DNA from: Flavivirga aquatica
GTDB taxonomy: Bacteria; Bacteroidota; Bacteroidia; Flavobacteriales; Flavobacteriaceae
DNA: 64,000 bases
Direction: 5' to 3'
Assembly: GCF_001747085.1 (NCBI RefSeq)
Contig: NZ_MDJD01000034.1
Span: 496,001-560,000, forward strand
The position numbers and the translations under genes are program-made. Below are positions 53,929 through 63,111 of the stretch, piece after piece (positions within the stretch are counted from its first letter, which is position 1; each line of letters begins with the position of its first letter). The notes beneath the pieces are model-generated. The model made no database searches. It saw only the letters and a list, made by a program, of their open reading frames with translations, and was not told where the DNA came from.

Positions 53929-54747
53929 ATGGACAAATTACCAAAAATTGGATTACCAATCATAATAGCAATAGTTATTATAGTTGTACTTTTAGCTAAA
54001 TCATCAGTAAATATAGGCTATGGAGAAGCTGGTGTTTTATTTAAAACCTTTGGAGGAGGAGTAGTAACAGATGAGCCAGCATTAGGAGAAGGCTTTCAAA
54101 TTATTGCCCCTTGGAACAAAGTATATATTTATAACACGAAGCAACAGGAAGTTTTTGAAAAGAAAATGCAAGTGCTTTCTTCAAACGGTCTTGAAATATC
54201 ATTAGATGTATCTGTACTTTATCAGCCACAATTAGCAAATTTAGGATTATTACACCAAACTAAAGGTGAAAACTACCTAGACATTGTTATTGTACCAGAA
54301 ATACGTGCCGTTGCGCGTAGCGTTGTTGGAAGGTATACTCCAGAACAATTATACTCTACAAAACGTGATGCTATTCAAAATGAAATTTATGAGGAAACAA
54401 AACGAAAAGTTGAACCTCAATACATTCAATTAAACTCTGTTTTGGTACGTGATGTTACTCTTCCACCTACTATCAAACAAGCTATTGAACGTAAATTAAA
54501 ACAAGAGCAAGAATCTTTAGAATACGAATTTAGATTAGTTACAGCAGCAAAAGAAGCTCAAAAAGTAATTATTGAAGCTCAAGGTAAAGCAGATGCAAAT
54601 AAAATATTAAGCGCATCCCTTACAGATAAAATTCTTCAAGATAAAGGTATTGAAGCTACTGTCAAACTATCTGAATCAGCAAATAGTAAGGTTATTGTTA
54701 TTGGATCTGGAGATAGCGGAATGCCTATTATTTTAGGAAATCAATAA
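53929..54747 (+). CDS. Prohibitin-family SPFH protein
   Basis: A 272-residue membrane protein. A single N-terminal helix (LPIIIAIVIIVVLLA) is followed by the SPFH/PHB domain (about 28-200, with GEAGVLFKTFGGG, DVSVLYQPQLANLGLLHQTKG, and VLVRDVTLPPTIKQAIERKLKQEQES) and a coiled-coil (EFRLVTAAKEAQKVIIEAQGKADAN). These are hallmarks of prohibitins, which form ring-like membrane scaffolds and influence membrane proteases. It forms a two-gene unit with the VWA protein upstream. Confidence 0.93.
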   Translation: MDKLPKIGLPIIIAIVIIVVLLAKSSVNIGYGEAGVLFKTFGGGVVTDEPALGEGFQIIAPWNKVYIYNTKQQEVFEKKMQVLSSNGLEISLDVSVLYQPQLANLGLLHQTKGENYLDIVIVPEIRAVARSVVGRYTPEQLYSTKRDAIQNEIYEETKRKVEPQYIQLNSVLVRDVTLPPTIKQAIERKLKQEQESLEYEFRLVTAAKEAQKVIIEAQGKADANKILSASLTDKILQDKGIEATVKLSESANSKVIVIGSGDSGMPIILGNQ

Positions 54748-54855
54748 AGATCAGCTTAAATAATTCAGTATTTTACTTGATATATTTAAATTTTGACAAC
54801 TATTTATTATAAAAAATATATAATATCAAATTTTTATAATAAATATGTTTATTAT

Positions 54856-54887
54856 TTGGAAGTATAAATATAAAATACTGATATTTG
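54856..54887 (+). promoter_or_regulatory. Promoter of the histidine operon
   Basis: GATATTTG at 54880-54887, followed by C, matches the -7 consensus with one mismatch (G for the first T). TTG at 54856-54858 lies 21 bases upstream as -33. The predicted transcript begins around 54893, some 12 bases before the leader-peptide ATG. Confidence 0.5.
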
Positions 54888-54904
54888 CATAAATAAAACA
54901 AGAC

Positions 54905-54961
54905 ATGACTTTTATTCAATCACATCATCATCATTTTCAAATTTGCAATCAAGCGAACTGA
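54905..54961 (+). CDS. Histidine-operon leader peptide (HisL-type)
   Basis: An 18-residue frame, MTFIQSHHHHFQICNQAN, with four consecutive His codons at 54923-54934, placed just before a terminator and the hisG gene. This is the arrangement of a transcription attenuator: when charged His-tRNA is scarce, the ribosome stalls on the His run and the downstream RNA folds otherwise. The peptide is short but the His run, position and RNA pairings make chance unlikely. It is not similar in length or sequence to the enterobacterial HisL. Confidence 0.85.
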   Translation: MTFIQSHHHHFQICNQAN

Positions 54962-55024
54962 GGATGTATTGAATAAAATCAACATATTTTTTAAACCCGT
55001 TTGAGACAATCAAGCGGGTTTTTT
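54910..55024 (+). promoter_or_regulatory. His operon attenuator: terminator with alternative pairing
   Basis: The terminator is AAACCCGTTTGA (54993-55004) paired with TCAAGCGGGTTT (55010-55021), with six T at 55019-55024. A copy of the 3'-arm core, CAATCAAGCG, occurs upstream at 54946-54955 inside the leader peptide gene and again at 55007-55016 in the terminator. TCAAGCG of the upstream copy (54949-54955) can pair with CGTTTGA (54998-55004, one G-U pair) and so block the terminator. TTTTATTCAAT (54910-54920) and ATTGAATAAAA (54968-54978) form an 11-bp pairing around the His codons, a pause hairpin. Ribosome stalling at His frees the upstream copy; complete translation covers it. Confidence 0.8.
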
Positions 55025-55069
55025 AATTTAAATTCAATTAGATTGTTTCAAAGTCATAAAAACAACAAA

Positions 55070-55927
55070 ATGAGTAAATTAAGAATTGCAGTACAGAAAT
55101 CGGGACGTTTAAACGAAGACTCGATGAGAATTTTAAAAGACATTGGTATTTCTATCGATAATGGGAAAGACCAACTAAAAGCTTCAGCAAAAAATTTCCC
55201 AGTAGAGGTTTTTTATTTAAGAAATGGAGATATTCCTCAATATTTAAAAGATGGAGTTGTAGATGCCGCTATAATTGGAGAAAATGTTTTAATAGAAAAA
55301 GGCAGAGACATTAATATTGTTGAAAAATTAGGGTTTTCTACATGCAAAGTATGTATTGCTGTTCCTAAAGCAGATAATTACTCAAATATAAAAGACTTAG
55401 AAGGTAAACGTATTGCAACATCATACCCAAATACAGTTCAAGGCTTTTTAGATGAAAACGGAGTTAAAGCAAACCTTCACATCATTAATGGATCTGTAGA
55501 AATTGCACCGAATATTGGATTAGCAGATGCTATTGTAGATATCGTTTCTAGTGGAAGTACCTTATTTAAAAACAACTTAAAAGAGGTAGAAACTATTTTA
55601 AAATCTGAAGCTGTATTAGCAGTTTCTCCTGTTTTAAATGAAGAGAAACAAGCTATTTTAGATAAGATTCAATTTAGAATTCAATCCGTTTTAAAAGGAC
55701 GTCAATCTAAATATATTCTATTAAATGCACCTAACGATAGGGTTCAAGATATTATTAATGTGTTACCAGGTATGAAAAGTCCAACCGTATTACCATTAGC
55801 ACAAGAAGGATGGAGTTCTATACACTCAGTAATTAGTAAAAACGAATTTTGGGACGTTATCGATGCTTTAAAAGATAATGGAGCACAAGGTATTTTAGTA
55901 TGTCCAATTGAAAAAATGGTGCTTTAA
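55070..55927 (+). CDS. hisG: ATP phosphoribosyltransferase, long form
   Basis: A 285-residue enzyme that condenses ATP and PRPP, the first step of histidine synthesis. Start ATG 55070: an open frame upstream begins at 55001 inside the terminator and is not used. The catalytic part opens with KLRIAVQKSGRLNEDSMRILKDIGI. VVDAAIIGENVLIEKG and GSVEIAPNIGLADAIVDIVSSGSTL, the PRPP site, follow. The C-terminal regulatory domain (about 210-285, PNDRVQDIINVLPGMKSPTVLPL) marks the long, histidine-feedback form that does not need HisZ. First gene of the operon behind the attenuator. Confidence 0.95.
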   Translation: MSKLRIAVQKSGRLNEDSMRILKDIGISIDNGKDQLKASAKNFPVEVFYLRNGDIPQYLKDGVVDAAIIGENVLIEKGRDINIVEKLGFSTCKVCIAVPKADNYSNIKDLEGKRIATSYPNTVQGFLDENGVKANLHIINGSVEIAPNIGLADAIVDIVSSGSTLFKNNLKEVETILKSEAVLAVSPVLNEEKQAILDKIQFRIQSVLKGRQSKYILLNAPNDRVQDIINVLPGMKSPTVLPLAQEGWSSIHSVISKNEFWDVIDALKDNGAQGILVCPIEKMVL

Positions 55928-55942
55928 TTAAAGAGGTTCAAA

Positions 55943-57229
55943 ATGCAAATAATAAACAATCCAGAAAAGAATGAATGGAGCACTATTTTAGAGCGTCCAA
56001 CTCAAACTGTTAACGATATTGAAGCCATTGTTACCGAAGTTTTTAAAGATGTTAAAACAAATGGTGATGCAACTATCAAAAAATATACAGCTAAATTTGA
56101 TGGGGTAGCACTAGAATCTAATATCGTAACTAAAGAAGAGCTTGAAAATGCAAATCTTTTAGTTTCTGAAGACCTTCAAAATGCTATAAAAGCAGCTAAA
56201 AATAACATAGAAGCTTTTCATGCCATACAAAAAACGGCTAAAGTAGAAATAGAAACAACTAGTGGTGTAAAATGTTGGCAAGAAAAAAGACCTATTCAAA
56301 AAGTAGGTTTATACATTCCTGGAGGAACAGCTCCTTTGTTTTCAACAGTATTAATGTTAGCCATACCAGCGAATATAGCAGGATGTAAAGAGATTGTTTT
56401 ATGCACGCCACCAAATAAAGAAGGTAAAATAGCTGCAGAAATCATGTATGCTGCAAATTTATGTGGTGTTACAAAAATTATAAAAGTAGGAGGTATTCAA
56501 GCAATTGCAGGTTTAACTTTTGGTACAGAAACCATTCCGCAAGTTTATAAAATTTTTGGTCCAGGAAATCAATTTGTAACAGTGGCAAAACAACTGTCTA
56601 CAAAATATGGTGTTGCTATCGATATGCCAGCCGGTCCAAGTGAGTTATTAGTTGTTGCAGACGAGACTGCTAATGCTAGTTTTATAGCATCAGATTTATT
56701 GAGTCAAGCTGAACACGGCACAGACAGTCAAGTTATTTTAGTATCAACCTCTAAGCCCCTATTAAGTTCTGTTTCAAATGAAATAGAAACACAAATAGCT
56801 GTGCTTCCGCGTAAAGCGATTGCAGAAAAAGCCATAGCTAATTCTAAGTTAATATATGTTGAAAATGATGATTTAGCTTTAGATATGATTAATGAATATG
56901 GCCCAGAACATTTTATTGTTTGTACTAAAAATGAAGAATTCTATGTAGATGGTATTCTTAATGCAGGCTCAGTATTTATAGGTAATTATACACCAGAAAG
57001 TGCTGGAGATTATGCATCGGGAACAAACCATACCTTACCAACAAATGGTTTTACAAAAGCCTATTCTGGCGTGAATTTAGATAGTTTTTTAAAGAATATG
57101 ACTTTTCAAAAAATATCTAAAGCAGGTCTCCTAAACATAGGAGAAACTATTGAACTCATGGCAGAGGCAGAAGGCTTACAAGCACACAAAAATGCCGTAT
57201 CAATTAGATTAAAAGAATTAAAATCATGA
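55943..57229 (+). CDS. hisD: Histidinol dehydrogenase
   Basis: A 428-residue zinc enzyme that oxidises L-histidinol to histidine in two NAD-dependent steps, the last part of the pathway. It has QKVGLYIPGGTAPLFSTVLMLAIPA (NAD region), GPGNQFVTVAKQL, DMPAGPSELLVVADE, and DLLSQAEHGTDSQ with zinc ligands, then NEYGPEHFIV and GNYTPESAGDYASGTNHTLPT. Length is normal. It lies 15 bases after hisG and overlaps hisC by 4 bases. Confidence 0.96.
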   Translation: MQIINNPEKNEWSTILERPTQTVNDIEAIVTEVFKDVKTNGDATIKKYTAKFDGVALESNIVTKEELENANLLVSEDLQNAIKAAKNNIEAFHAIQKTAKVEIETTSGVKCWQEKRPIQKVGLYIPGGTAPLFSTVLMLAIPANIAGCKEIVLCTPPNKEGKIAAEIMYAANLCGVTKIIKVGGIQAIAGLTFGTETIPQVYKIFGPGNQFVTVAKQLSTKYGVAIDMPAGPSELLVVADETANASFIASDLLSQAEHGTDSQVILVSTSKPLLSSVSNEIETQIAVLPRKAIAEKAIANSKLIYVENDDLALDMINEYGPEHFIVCTKNEEFYVDGILNAGSVFIGNYTPESAGDYASGTNHTLPTNGFTKAYSGVNLDSFLKNMTFQKISKAGLLNIGETIELMAEAEGLQAHKNAVSIRLKELKS

Positions 57230-58278
57230 ATATTCAAGATTTAATAAGACCAACGATAAAAGCTTTAAAACCTTATTCGTCTGCACGCGATGAATTTCAA
57301 GGCGTTACAGATGATATGGTTTTTTTGGATGCCAATGAAAATCCTTTTGAAAACGGTGTAAATCGTTATCCAGATCCGCAACAGAATAAAGTAAAAGTAT
57401 TATTATCAAAAATTAAAAGTGTTCCAACAAAGAATATTCTTTTAGGTAATGGAAGTGATGAAGTTTTAGATTTAATTTTTAGAGCTTTTTGCGAACCCAA
57501 TAAAGATAATGTAATAACACTTCCGCCAACCTATGGCATGTACGAAGTATTAGCAAACATAAACGCTATAAATATTATTAAAGTTGAGTTATCTAGTAGT
57601 TTTGAACCGCAAGTAAACAAAATATTAGAAGCTGTAAATAGTGATAGTAAAATTTTATTTTTATGCTCGCCTAATAATCCGTCAGGAAATAGTTTTAAAG
57701 TAGAATCAATAGAAACACTTTTAAATAAATTTAAAGGTTTAGTCGTTATTGATGAAGCTTATATCGATTTTTCAAACGAAAAAAGCTGGCTTGAAAGACT
57801 AAGCGAGTTTCCTAATTTAATAGTTACTCAAACCTTATCTAAAGCCTATGGAATGGCAGGAATTAGACTTGGTGTTTGCTATGCTTCCGAAGAAATTATT
57901 TCGATATTTAACGCTATAAAACCACCTTATAATGTTAACGAATTAACACAACAACATGCTATAAAGCGTCTAGAGAAGGAAGATGAAGTAACTAATGAAA
58001 TTAATAAAATTAAAGTACAACGAAAATTGTTAATTTCAGAATTAGAAAAGATTGATTTTATTTCTAAAATCTATCCAACAGATGCCAATTTTGTACTTGT
58101 TAAAGTTGATGATGCTAATAAGCGTTACGACGAATTAATTCAAAAAGGGATAGTAATAAGAAATAGAACAACACAACCTTTATGTGAAAACACGTTGCGT
58201 TTAACTGTTGGGACTAAAAAAGAGAATGAGATATTAATTAAGGCATTAACAGATCTTTCAGGTCTTACAAAACAATAA
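57226..58278 (+). CDS. hisC: Histidinol-phosphate aminotransferase
   Basis: A 350-residue PLP enzyme of the class I/II fold that transfers an amino group from glutamate to imidazole acetol phosphate. Motifs are [30 protein letters not shown] (phosphate site), [28 protein letters not shown] and [14 protein letters not shown] with the PLP lysine. Fourth-from-last step of the pathway. It overlaps hisD by 4 bases and is 2 bases before hisB. Confidence 0.96.
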   Translation: MNIQDLIRPTIKALKPYSSARDEFQGVTDDMVFLDANENPFENGVNRYPDPQQNKVKVLLSKIKSVPTKNILLGNGSDEVLDLIFRAFCEPNKDNVITLPPTYGMYEVLANINAINIIKVELSSSFEPQVNKILEAVNSDSKILFLCSPNNPSGNSFKVESIETLLNKFKGLVVIDEAYIDFSNEKSWLERLSEFPNLIVTQTLSKAYGMAGIRLGVCYASEEIISIFNAIKPPYNVNELTQQHAIKRLEKEDEVTNEINKIKVQRKLLISELEKIDFISKIYPTDANFVLVKVDDANKRYDELIQKGIVIRNRTTQPLCENTLRLTVGTKKENEILIKALTDLSGLTKQ

Positions 58279-58280
58279 AG

Positions 58281-59417
58281 ATGAAGAAAGTATTATTCAT
58301 AGATAGAGACGGCACATTAGTATTAGAGCCACCAGTAGACTATCAATTAGACAGTTTAGAGAAATTAGAATTTTACCCAAAAGTATTTCAATACATGGCT
58401 AAAATAGCTAATGAGCTAGATTATGAATTAGTTATGGTTACCAATCAAGATGGTTTAGGAACAGATTCTTTTCCTGAAGATACCTTTTGGCCAGCACAAA
58501 ATAAAGTTATAGATGCCTTTGCTAAAGAAGGCGTTACCTTTACTGCAATACATATAGATAAAACATTTCCTCATGAAAATGCAGAAACACGTAAACCAAG
58601 AACAGGTTTATTAACGCAATACTTTTCTGAAGATTACGATTTAGCAAATTCTTTTGTATTAGGAGATAGAATTACCGATATGGAATTAGCTAAAAACTTA
58701 GGAGCTAAAGGTATTTATTTATCTGAAAATCCAGAATTAGGAGCAGACGAGATCGAAACATCGAAACAAGATATTTTAGACTGTATTGCTTTAACAAGTA
58801 CAGACTGGTCTAAAATATATGAGTTTTTAAAATTAGAAGATCGTGTAGAAGAAATTACACGTAACACTAACGAAACACAGATATACATAAAATTAAACCT
58901 AGACGGGTCTGGTAAAAATGATATAAATACTGGTTTATCCTTTTTTGATCATATGTTAGATCAAATTGGTAGACACGGTGCTATGGATTTAACCATTAAA
59001 GTAGATGGCGATTTAGAAGTAGATGAACATCATACCATTGAAGATACCATGATTGCCCTAGGTGAACTATTCAATAAAGCCTTAGGAAACAAATTAGGCA
59101 TAGAACGTTATGGCTTTTGTTTACCTATGGATGATTGTTTAGCGCAAGTAGCCGTAGATTTTGGAGGAAGAAACTGGCTAGAATGGGATGCAGAGTTTAA
59201 ACGTGAAAAAATAGGAGATATGCCTACAGAAATGTTTTTTCATTTATTTAAATCGTTTACAGATGGAGCCAAATGTAATTTAAATGTTAAAGCGGAAGGT
59301 CAAAACGAACATCATAAAATAGAAGGTATTTTTAAAGCCTTTGCTAAAGCAATGAAAATGGCTGTAAAAAGAGATGCCAATAAAATGTTTTTGCCATCAA
59401 CAAAAGGTATGTTGTAA
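58281..59417 (+). CDS. hisB: Bifunctional histidinol-phosphatase / imidazoleglycerol-phosphate dehydratase
   Basis: A 378-residue fusion. The N-terminal HAD phosphatase (about 1-165) has [15 protein letters not shown] with the nucleophile Asp pair, [14 protein letters not shown], and [16 protein letters not shown]. The C-terminal dehydratase (about 190-378) has [44 protein letters not shown] and [15 protein letters not shown], where histidines bind manganese. It catalyses steps seven and nine. The fusion is also known from enterobacteria. Confidence 0.95.
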   Translation: MKKVLFIDRDGTLVLEPPVDYQLDSLEKLEFYPKVFQYMAKIANELDYELVMVTNQDGLGTDSFPEDTFWPAQNKVIDAFAKEGVTFTAIHIDKTFPHENAETRKPRTGLLTQYFSEDYDLANSFVLGDRITDMELAKNLGAKGIYLSENPELGADEIETSKQDILDCIALTSTDWSKIYEFLKLEDRVEEITRNTNETQIYIKLNLDGSGKNDINTGLSFFDHMLDQIGRHGAMDLTIKVDGDLEVDEHHTIEDTMIALGELFNKALGNKLGIERYGFCLPMDDCLAQVAVDFGGRNWLEWDAEFKREKIGDMPTEMFFHLFKSFTDGAKCNLNVKAEGQNEHHKIEGIFKAFAKAMKMAVKRDANKMFLPSTKGML

Positions 59418-59484
59418 ATAGCTTTAAGTTCTTTATGCTTAGTTTATAACTAAATGCTCCAGAACAGAAGCAAAAAGTTTAAAA

Positions 59485-60066
59485 ATGAAATTAGTTATAA
59501 TAAATTACGGAGCAGGAAATATTAAAAGCATTCAGTTTGCTTTTAAACGTTTAGGTGTTGATGCTATATTATCAAATGATCCAGATGAAATTGTTGCTGC
59601 AGATAAAATTATATTTCCAGGAGTTGGAGAAGCCAGTAGTGCCATGAAAATGCTGCGAGAAAGTGGTTTAGATGTATTAATACCAACATTAAAACAACCC
59701 GTTTTAGGAATCTGTTTAGGTATGCAATTACTTTGTAAATCTACAGAAGAAGGAAACACTAAGGGAATTGGTATTTTCCAAACCGATGTGAAACGTTTTT
59801 CTAATGATGTTAAAGTTCCGCAAATGGGATGGAATGTTATTAAAGATTTAAAGTCCGATTTATTTAAAGGTATCAAAGAAAACGAATACATGTATTTAGT
59901 ACATAGCTATTATGCAGAACACTGTAATGAAACTATAGCTAAAACAGATTATGGAATTAATTATGCATCAGCATTACAGCATAATAATTTTTATGGTGTT
60001 CAATTTCACCCAGAAAAAAGTAGTACGGCAGGTGCTAAAATATTACAGAATTTTTTAAAATTGTAA
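59485..60066 (+). CDS. hisH: Imidazole glycerol phosphate synthase glutaminase subunit
   Basis: A 193-residue class I glutamine amidotransferase. It has VIINYGAGNIKSIQFAFKRLGVD at the start, the nucleophile Cys in VLGICLGMQLLCKS, and the His-Glu pair in GVQFHPEKSS. It supplies ammonia to HisF for ring closure. The 67-base gap after hisB contains no clear terminator. A cupin gene follows after 2 bases. Confidence 0.95.
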   Translation: MKLVIINYGAGNIKSIQFAFKRLGVDAILSNDPDEIVAADKIIFPGVGEASSAMKMLRESGLDVLIPTLKQPVLGICLGMQLLCKSTEEGNTKGIGIFQTDVKRFSNDVKVPQMGWNVIKDLKSDLFKGIKENEYMYLVHSYYAEHCNETIAKTDYGINYASALQHNNFYGVQFHPEKSSTAGAKILQNFLKL

Positions 60067-60068
60067 TT

Positions 60069-60395
60069 ATGGAAAAACTAGATAGCATTGATTTAACTAA
60101 GAATATTACTGAAAAATGGAAAAACTTCCCAATAAGTAATATTAATGATCATGTTGTTCGATTAAGTGTTTTAGAACAAGATTTTCATTGGCATAAACAC
60201 ACCAAAAGTGACGAATTATTTTATGTGATTGAAGGCGAATTATTTGTAGACTTTGAAGATAAGACAGAAATACTGAAGGAAAAACAAATGATTAAAGTTC
60301 CTAAAAATGTTATACATAGAACACGTTCTAATGTAAGAACAACAATATTGTGTTTTGAAACAAAAGATAATGACGTCTCTGGAGAGATTGATTAA
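60069..60395 (+). CDS. Small cupin-fold protein within the his operon
   Basis: A 108-residue single-domain cupin. The first cupin motif is HWHKHTKSDELFYVIEGEL with two His and a Glu as metal ligands, and the second is MIKVPKNVIHRTRS with the third His. Such small cupins may be isomerases, dioxygenases or sugar/metal binders. It sits between hisH (2 bases) and hisA (11 bases), so it is co-transcribed with the histidine genes. No step of the pathway lacks an enzyme, so a direct catalytic role in histidine synthesis is unlikely. Substrate unknown. Confidence 0.8.
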   Translation: MEKLDSIDLTKNITEKWKNFPISNINDHVVRLSVLEQDFHWHKHTKSDELFYVIEGELFVDFEDKTEILKEKQMIKVPKNVIHRTRSNVRTTILCFETKDNDVSGEID

Positions 60396-60406
60396 AGAAA
60401 TAAAAA

Positions 60407-61135
60407 ATGAGAATAATACCAGCAATAGATATTATAGACGGCAAATGTGTTCGTCTTTCAAAAGGCAATTATAATACAAAAAAAATCTATAACGAGCATC
60501 CTTTAGAAATTGCTAAACAATACGAAGCGCATGGTATAGAGCACCTGCATTTAGTAGATTTAGACGGTGCAAAGGCAAGTCATATAGTAAACCATAAAGT
60601 ATTAGAAGAAATAGCTACAAAAACAAACTTAAAAATTGATTTTGGTGGTGGTTTAAAAACAGATGAAGATTTACGTATAGCTTTCGAGTCTGGAGCAGGT
60701 CAAATAACTGGAGGAAGTATTGCCGTAAAAAAACCTGAAGTATTCAAAAACTGGTTATCTAAATTTGGAGCAGATAAAATTATTTTAGGAGCCGATGCTA
60801 ATAACGAAAAAATAGCCATTAGCGGCTGGTTAGAAGAATCTGACGAAGAGTTAATTCCATTTGTAAAAAATTATATCACAGAAGGTGTTTCTTATGTAAT
60901 ATGTACAGATATAGCTAAAGACGGCATGCTAGAAGGGCCTTCTTTTGATTTATACGAAAAAATGTTAGAAGCACTTCCTGACGTTAAATTAATAGCCAGT
61001 GGCGGTATTTCTAAATTTGATGAATTACCAAAATTAGCAGAATTAGGTTGCGAAGGTACTATTATAGGAAAAGCAATTTACGAAAACAGAATTAGCCTAA
61101 AACAGTTAGAAGGTTATATAGTATCCAGTAATTAA
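60407..61135 (+). CDS. hisA: ProFAR isomerase
   Basis: A 242-residue beta/alpha barrel. It opens with [20 protein letters not shown], with the catalytic Asp8 equivalent. [32 protein letters not shown], the second Asp in [22 protein letters not shown], and [12 protein letters not shown] follow. It opens the ribose ring of ProFAR to the ketose PRFAR, the substrate of HisF/HisH. It is paralogous to HisF in this operon. Confidence 0.95.
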   Translation: MRIIPAIDIIDGKCVRLSKGNYNTKKIYNEHPLEIAKQYEAHGIEHLHLVDLDGAKASHIVNHKVLEEIATKTNLKIDFGGGLKTDEDLRIAFESGAGQITGGSIAVKKPEVFKNWLSKFGADKIILGADANNEKIAISGWLEESDEELIPFVKNYITEGVSYVICTDIAKDGMLEGPSFDLYEKMLEALPDVKLIASGGISKFDELPKLAELGCEGTIIGKAIYENRISLKQLEGYIVSSN

Positions 61136-61153
61136 AAATATCTATAGAAAAAG

Positions 61154-61663
61154 ATGAGCGAAGACATACTTAAAGAATTCAAAGAACAAATCGTCTATAG
61201 ATTAGATGAAAGTACACGAATGATTTCTATAAGTTTTGATAAGCTATCTGAAGAAGATATCTGGAAACGTATTAATGACTCTTCAAACAGTATAGGTAAT
61301 TTAATTATTCACCTTTGCGGAAACATGACACAATATGTTATCGCTTCCTTAGGAAATAAAGATGATAACCGAGATAGAGACGAAGAATTCGCAATGCAAA
61401 GTGGATTTAATAAAAAGCAATTATTAGAAAAACTGCAGATTACAGTAAAAGAAGTTAAAACAATAATCTTAAATCTTTCTGAAATAGAATACTTAAAGCA
61501 AAGAGACGTTCAAGGCTTTAATTTTTCTGGAATAGGTATCGCAATTCATATTACAGAACATTACTCGTACCATACTGGGCAAATTGCGTTTTGGACAAAA
61601 CAAATAAACAATAAAGACTTAGGTTTTTATGACGGAATGGATTTAAATATTAAAAACAAATAA
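61154..61663 (+). CDS. DinB-like / DUF1572 four-helix protein within the his operon
   Basis: A 169-residue protein of the DinB-like superfamily. It has a four-helix bundle pattern with metal-ligand histidines in [14 protein letters not shown] and in [22 protein letters not shown] (His triad with H-x3-H). Relatives include thiol-dependent S-transferases (bacillithiol, mycothiol), but in Bacteroidota the role is mostly unknown. It lies between hisA (18 bases) and hisF (5 bases), so it shares the transcript. It has no evident role in histidine synthesis. Confidence 0.8.
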   Translation: MSEDILKEFKEQIVYRLDESTRMISISFDKLSEEDIWKRINDSSNSIGNLIIHLCGNMTQYVIASLGNKDDNRDRDEEFAMQSGFNKKQLLEKLQITVKEVKTIILNLSEIEYLKQRDVQGFNFSGIGIAIHITEHYSYHTGQIAFWTKQINNKDLGFYDGMDLNIKNK

Positions 61664-61668
61664 AAATA

Positions 61669-62424
61669 ATGCTTACAAAACGAATCATACCATGCCTAGA
61701 TATTAAAAACGGACGTACCGTAAAAGGTGTGAACTTTGTAGACTTGCGAGATGCTGGAGATCCAGTTGAATTAGCTAAGCAATATGCAGAAGTAGGTGCA
61801 GATGAATTGGTTTTTTTAGACATATCGGCTACACTAGAAGGTAGAGGCACGACTTTAGATATGGTAATGCGTGTTGCCGAGCAAGTTAACATTCCTTTTA
61901 CTGTAGGTGGCGGTATTTCAAGTATAGAGCATGTTGATGCCTTATTACAATGTGGCGCAGATAAAGTTTCAATTAATTCTTCGGCAGTTAAACGTCCAGA
62001 ATTAGTGAATGAACTTTCAAACAAATTTGGAAGCCAATGCGTTGTTGTTGCTATAGATGCCAAACAAATTAATGGACAATGGAAAGTGCATTTAGCAGGA
62101 GGAAGTATACCTACAGAAATAGATTTATTTGAATGGGCAAAAGAGGTTGAAAACCGTGGAGCAGGTGAAATTTTATTCACATCTATGGATCATGATGGGA
62201 CAAAAAATGGATTTGCAAATAAGGCCTTAGCCAAATTATCAGATACATTAAACATTCCAATAATAGCTTCTGGTGGAGCAGGTAGTGTACAACATTTTAA
62301 AGACACCTTTATAGAAGGTAAATCAGATGCCGCTTTAGCTGCTAGCGTGTTTCACTTTGGCGAAATTCCAATTCCAGAACTAAAAAAAGAGTTAAAAGAA
62401 AATAATATAGAAGTAAGACTTTAA
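61669..62424 (+). CDS. hisF: Imidazole glycerol phosphate synthase cyclase subunit
   Basis: A 251-residue beta/alpha barrel that with HisH makes imidazole glycerol phosphate and AICAR. It has [35 protein letters not shown], with catalytic Asp11, [28 protein letters not shown], the second Asp in [15 protein letters not shown], and [15 protein letters not shown]. All conserved regions are present and the length is normal. Confidence 0.96.
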   Translation: MLTKRIIPCLDIKNGRTVKGVNFVDLRDAGDPVELAKQYAEVGADELVFLDISATLEGRGTTLDMVMRVAEQVNIPFTVGGGISSIEHVDALLQCGADKVSINSSAVKRPELVNELSNKFGSQCVVVAIDAKQINGQWKVHLAGGSIPTEIDLFEWAKEVENRGAGEILFTSMDHDGTKNGFANKALAKLSDTLNIPIIASGGAGSVQHFKDTFIEGKSDAALAASVFHFGEIPIPELKKELKENNIEVRL

Positions 62425-62460
62425 GTCTTCAAACTTGTTTCAACATATAAAGAAATTATT

Positions 62461-63054
62461 ATGACCATTAAATACGATACCAACGGATTAGTGCCTGCAA
62501 TTATACAAGACGCAACAACAAAAAACGTCTTAATGTTGGGCTATATGAATAAAGAAGCATACAAAAAAACATTAGACACAAAACAAGTTACCTTTTTTAG
62601 TAGAAGTAAGCAACGTCTTTGGACAAAAGGAGAAGAAAGTGGTCATTTTTTAAACCTCGTTGATATTAAAAACGATTGTGATAATGATACGCTTCTTATA
62701 CAAGTAAACCCTGCTGGCCCAACTTGCCATAAAGGAACTGATAATTGTTGGGGAGAAAACAATACATCATCATATGGTTTTTTCTCAACTTTAGAAAATG
62801 TTATAAAAGAGCGTGTTGCAAATAAAGACACAGATAAATCTTATGTAGCAAGCTTATTTTCAAAAGGCATCAATAAAGTCGCTCAAAAAGTAGGAGAGGA
62901 AGCTGTAGAAACTGTAATTGAAGCTATGGATAATAATGATGAATTATTTTTATACGAATCTGCAGATTTAATGTTTCATTATTTAATGTTATTACAAGCT
63001 AAAGGTTTTACTCTAAAAGATATAGAAAAGGAATTAATGTCAAGAAAGAAATAA
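62461..63054 (+). CDS. hisIE: Bifunctional phosphoribosyl-AMP cyclohydrolase / phosphoribosyl-ATP pyrophosphatase
   Basis: A 197-residue fusion. The HisI part (about 1-105) has VLMLGYMNKEAYKKTLDTKQVTFFSRSK, LWTKGEESGHFLNLVDIKNDCDNDTLL and PTCHKGTDNCW, with zinc and magnesium ligands. The HisE part (about 108-197) has FSKGINKVAQKVGEEAVETVIEAM and YESADLMFHYLMLL, with the acidic helices that bind metal. These are steps two and three. It is the last his gene, 36 bases after hisF. Confidence 0.96.
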   Translation: MTIKYDTNGLVPAIIQDATTKNVLMLGYMNKEAYKKTLDTKQVTFFSRSKQRLWTKGEESGHFLNLVDIKNDCDNDTLLIQVNPAGPTCHKGTDNCWGENNTSSYGFFSTLENVIKERVANKDTDKSYVASLFSKGINKVAQKVGEEAVETVIEAMDNNDELFLYESADLMFHYLMLLQAKGFTLKDIEKELMSRKK

Positions 63055-63111
63055 AAATGTAATCTTTTTTCTTTTTTTACTCGTAAAATAGTTAAACCAA
63101 ATCCCAAAAAA

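Noticed and set aside
55001-55069. Upstream extension of hisG to 55001
   Set aside because: The extension begins with TTG within the loop of the attenuator terminator. The conserved HisG N-terminus starts at the ATG at 55070.
59532-59891. 119-residue minus-strand frame
   Set aside because: Antisense to hisH with no recognisable feature.
61650-62180. 176-residue minus-strand frame
   Set aside because: Fully antisense to hisF, whose motifs are unambiguous. The composition (rich in Ser, Pro, Thr) is typical of a mirror frame.
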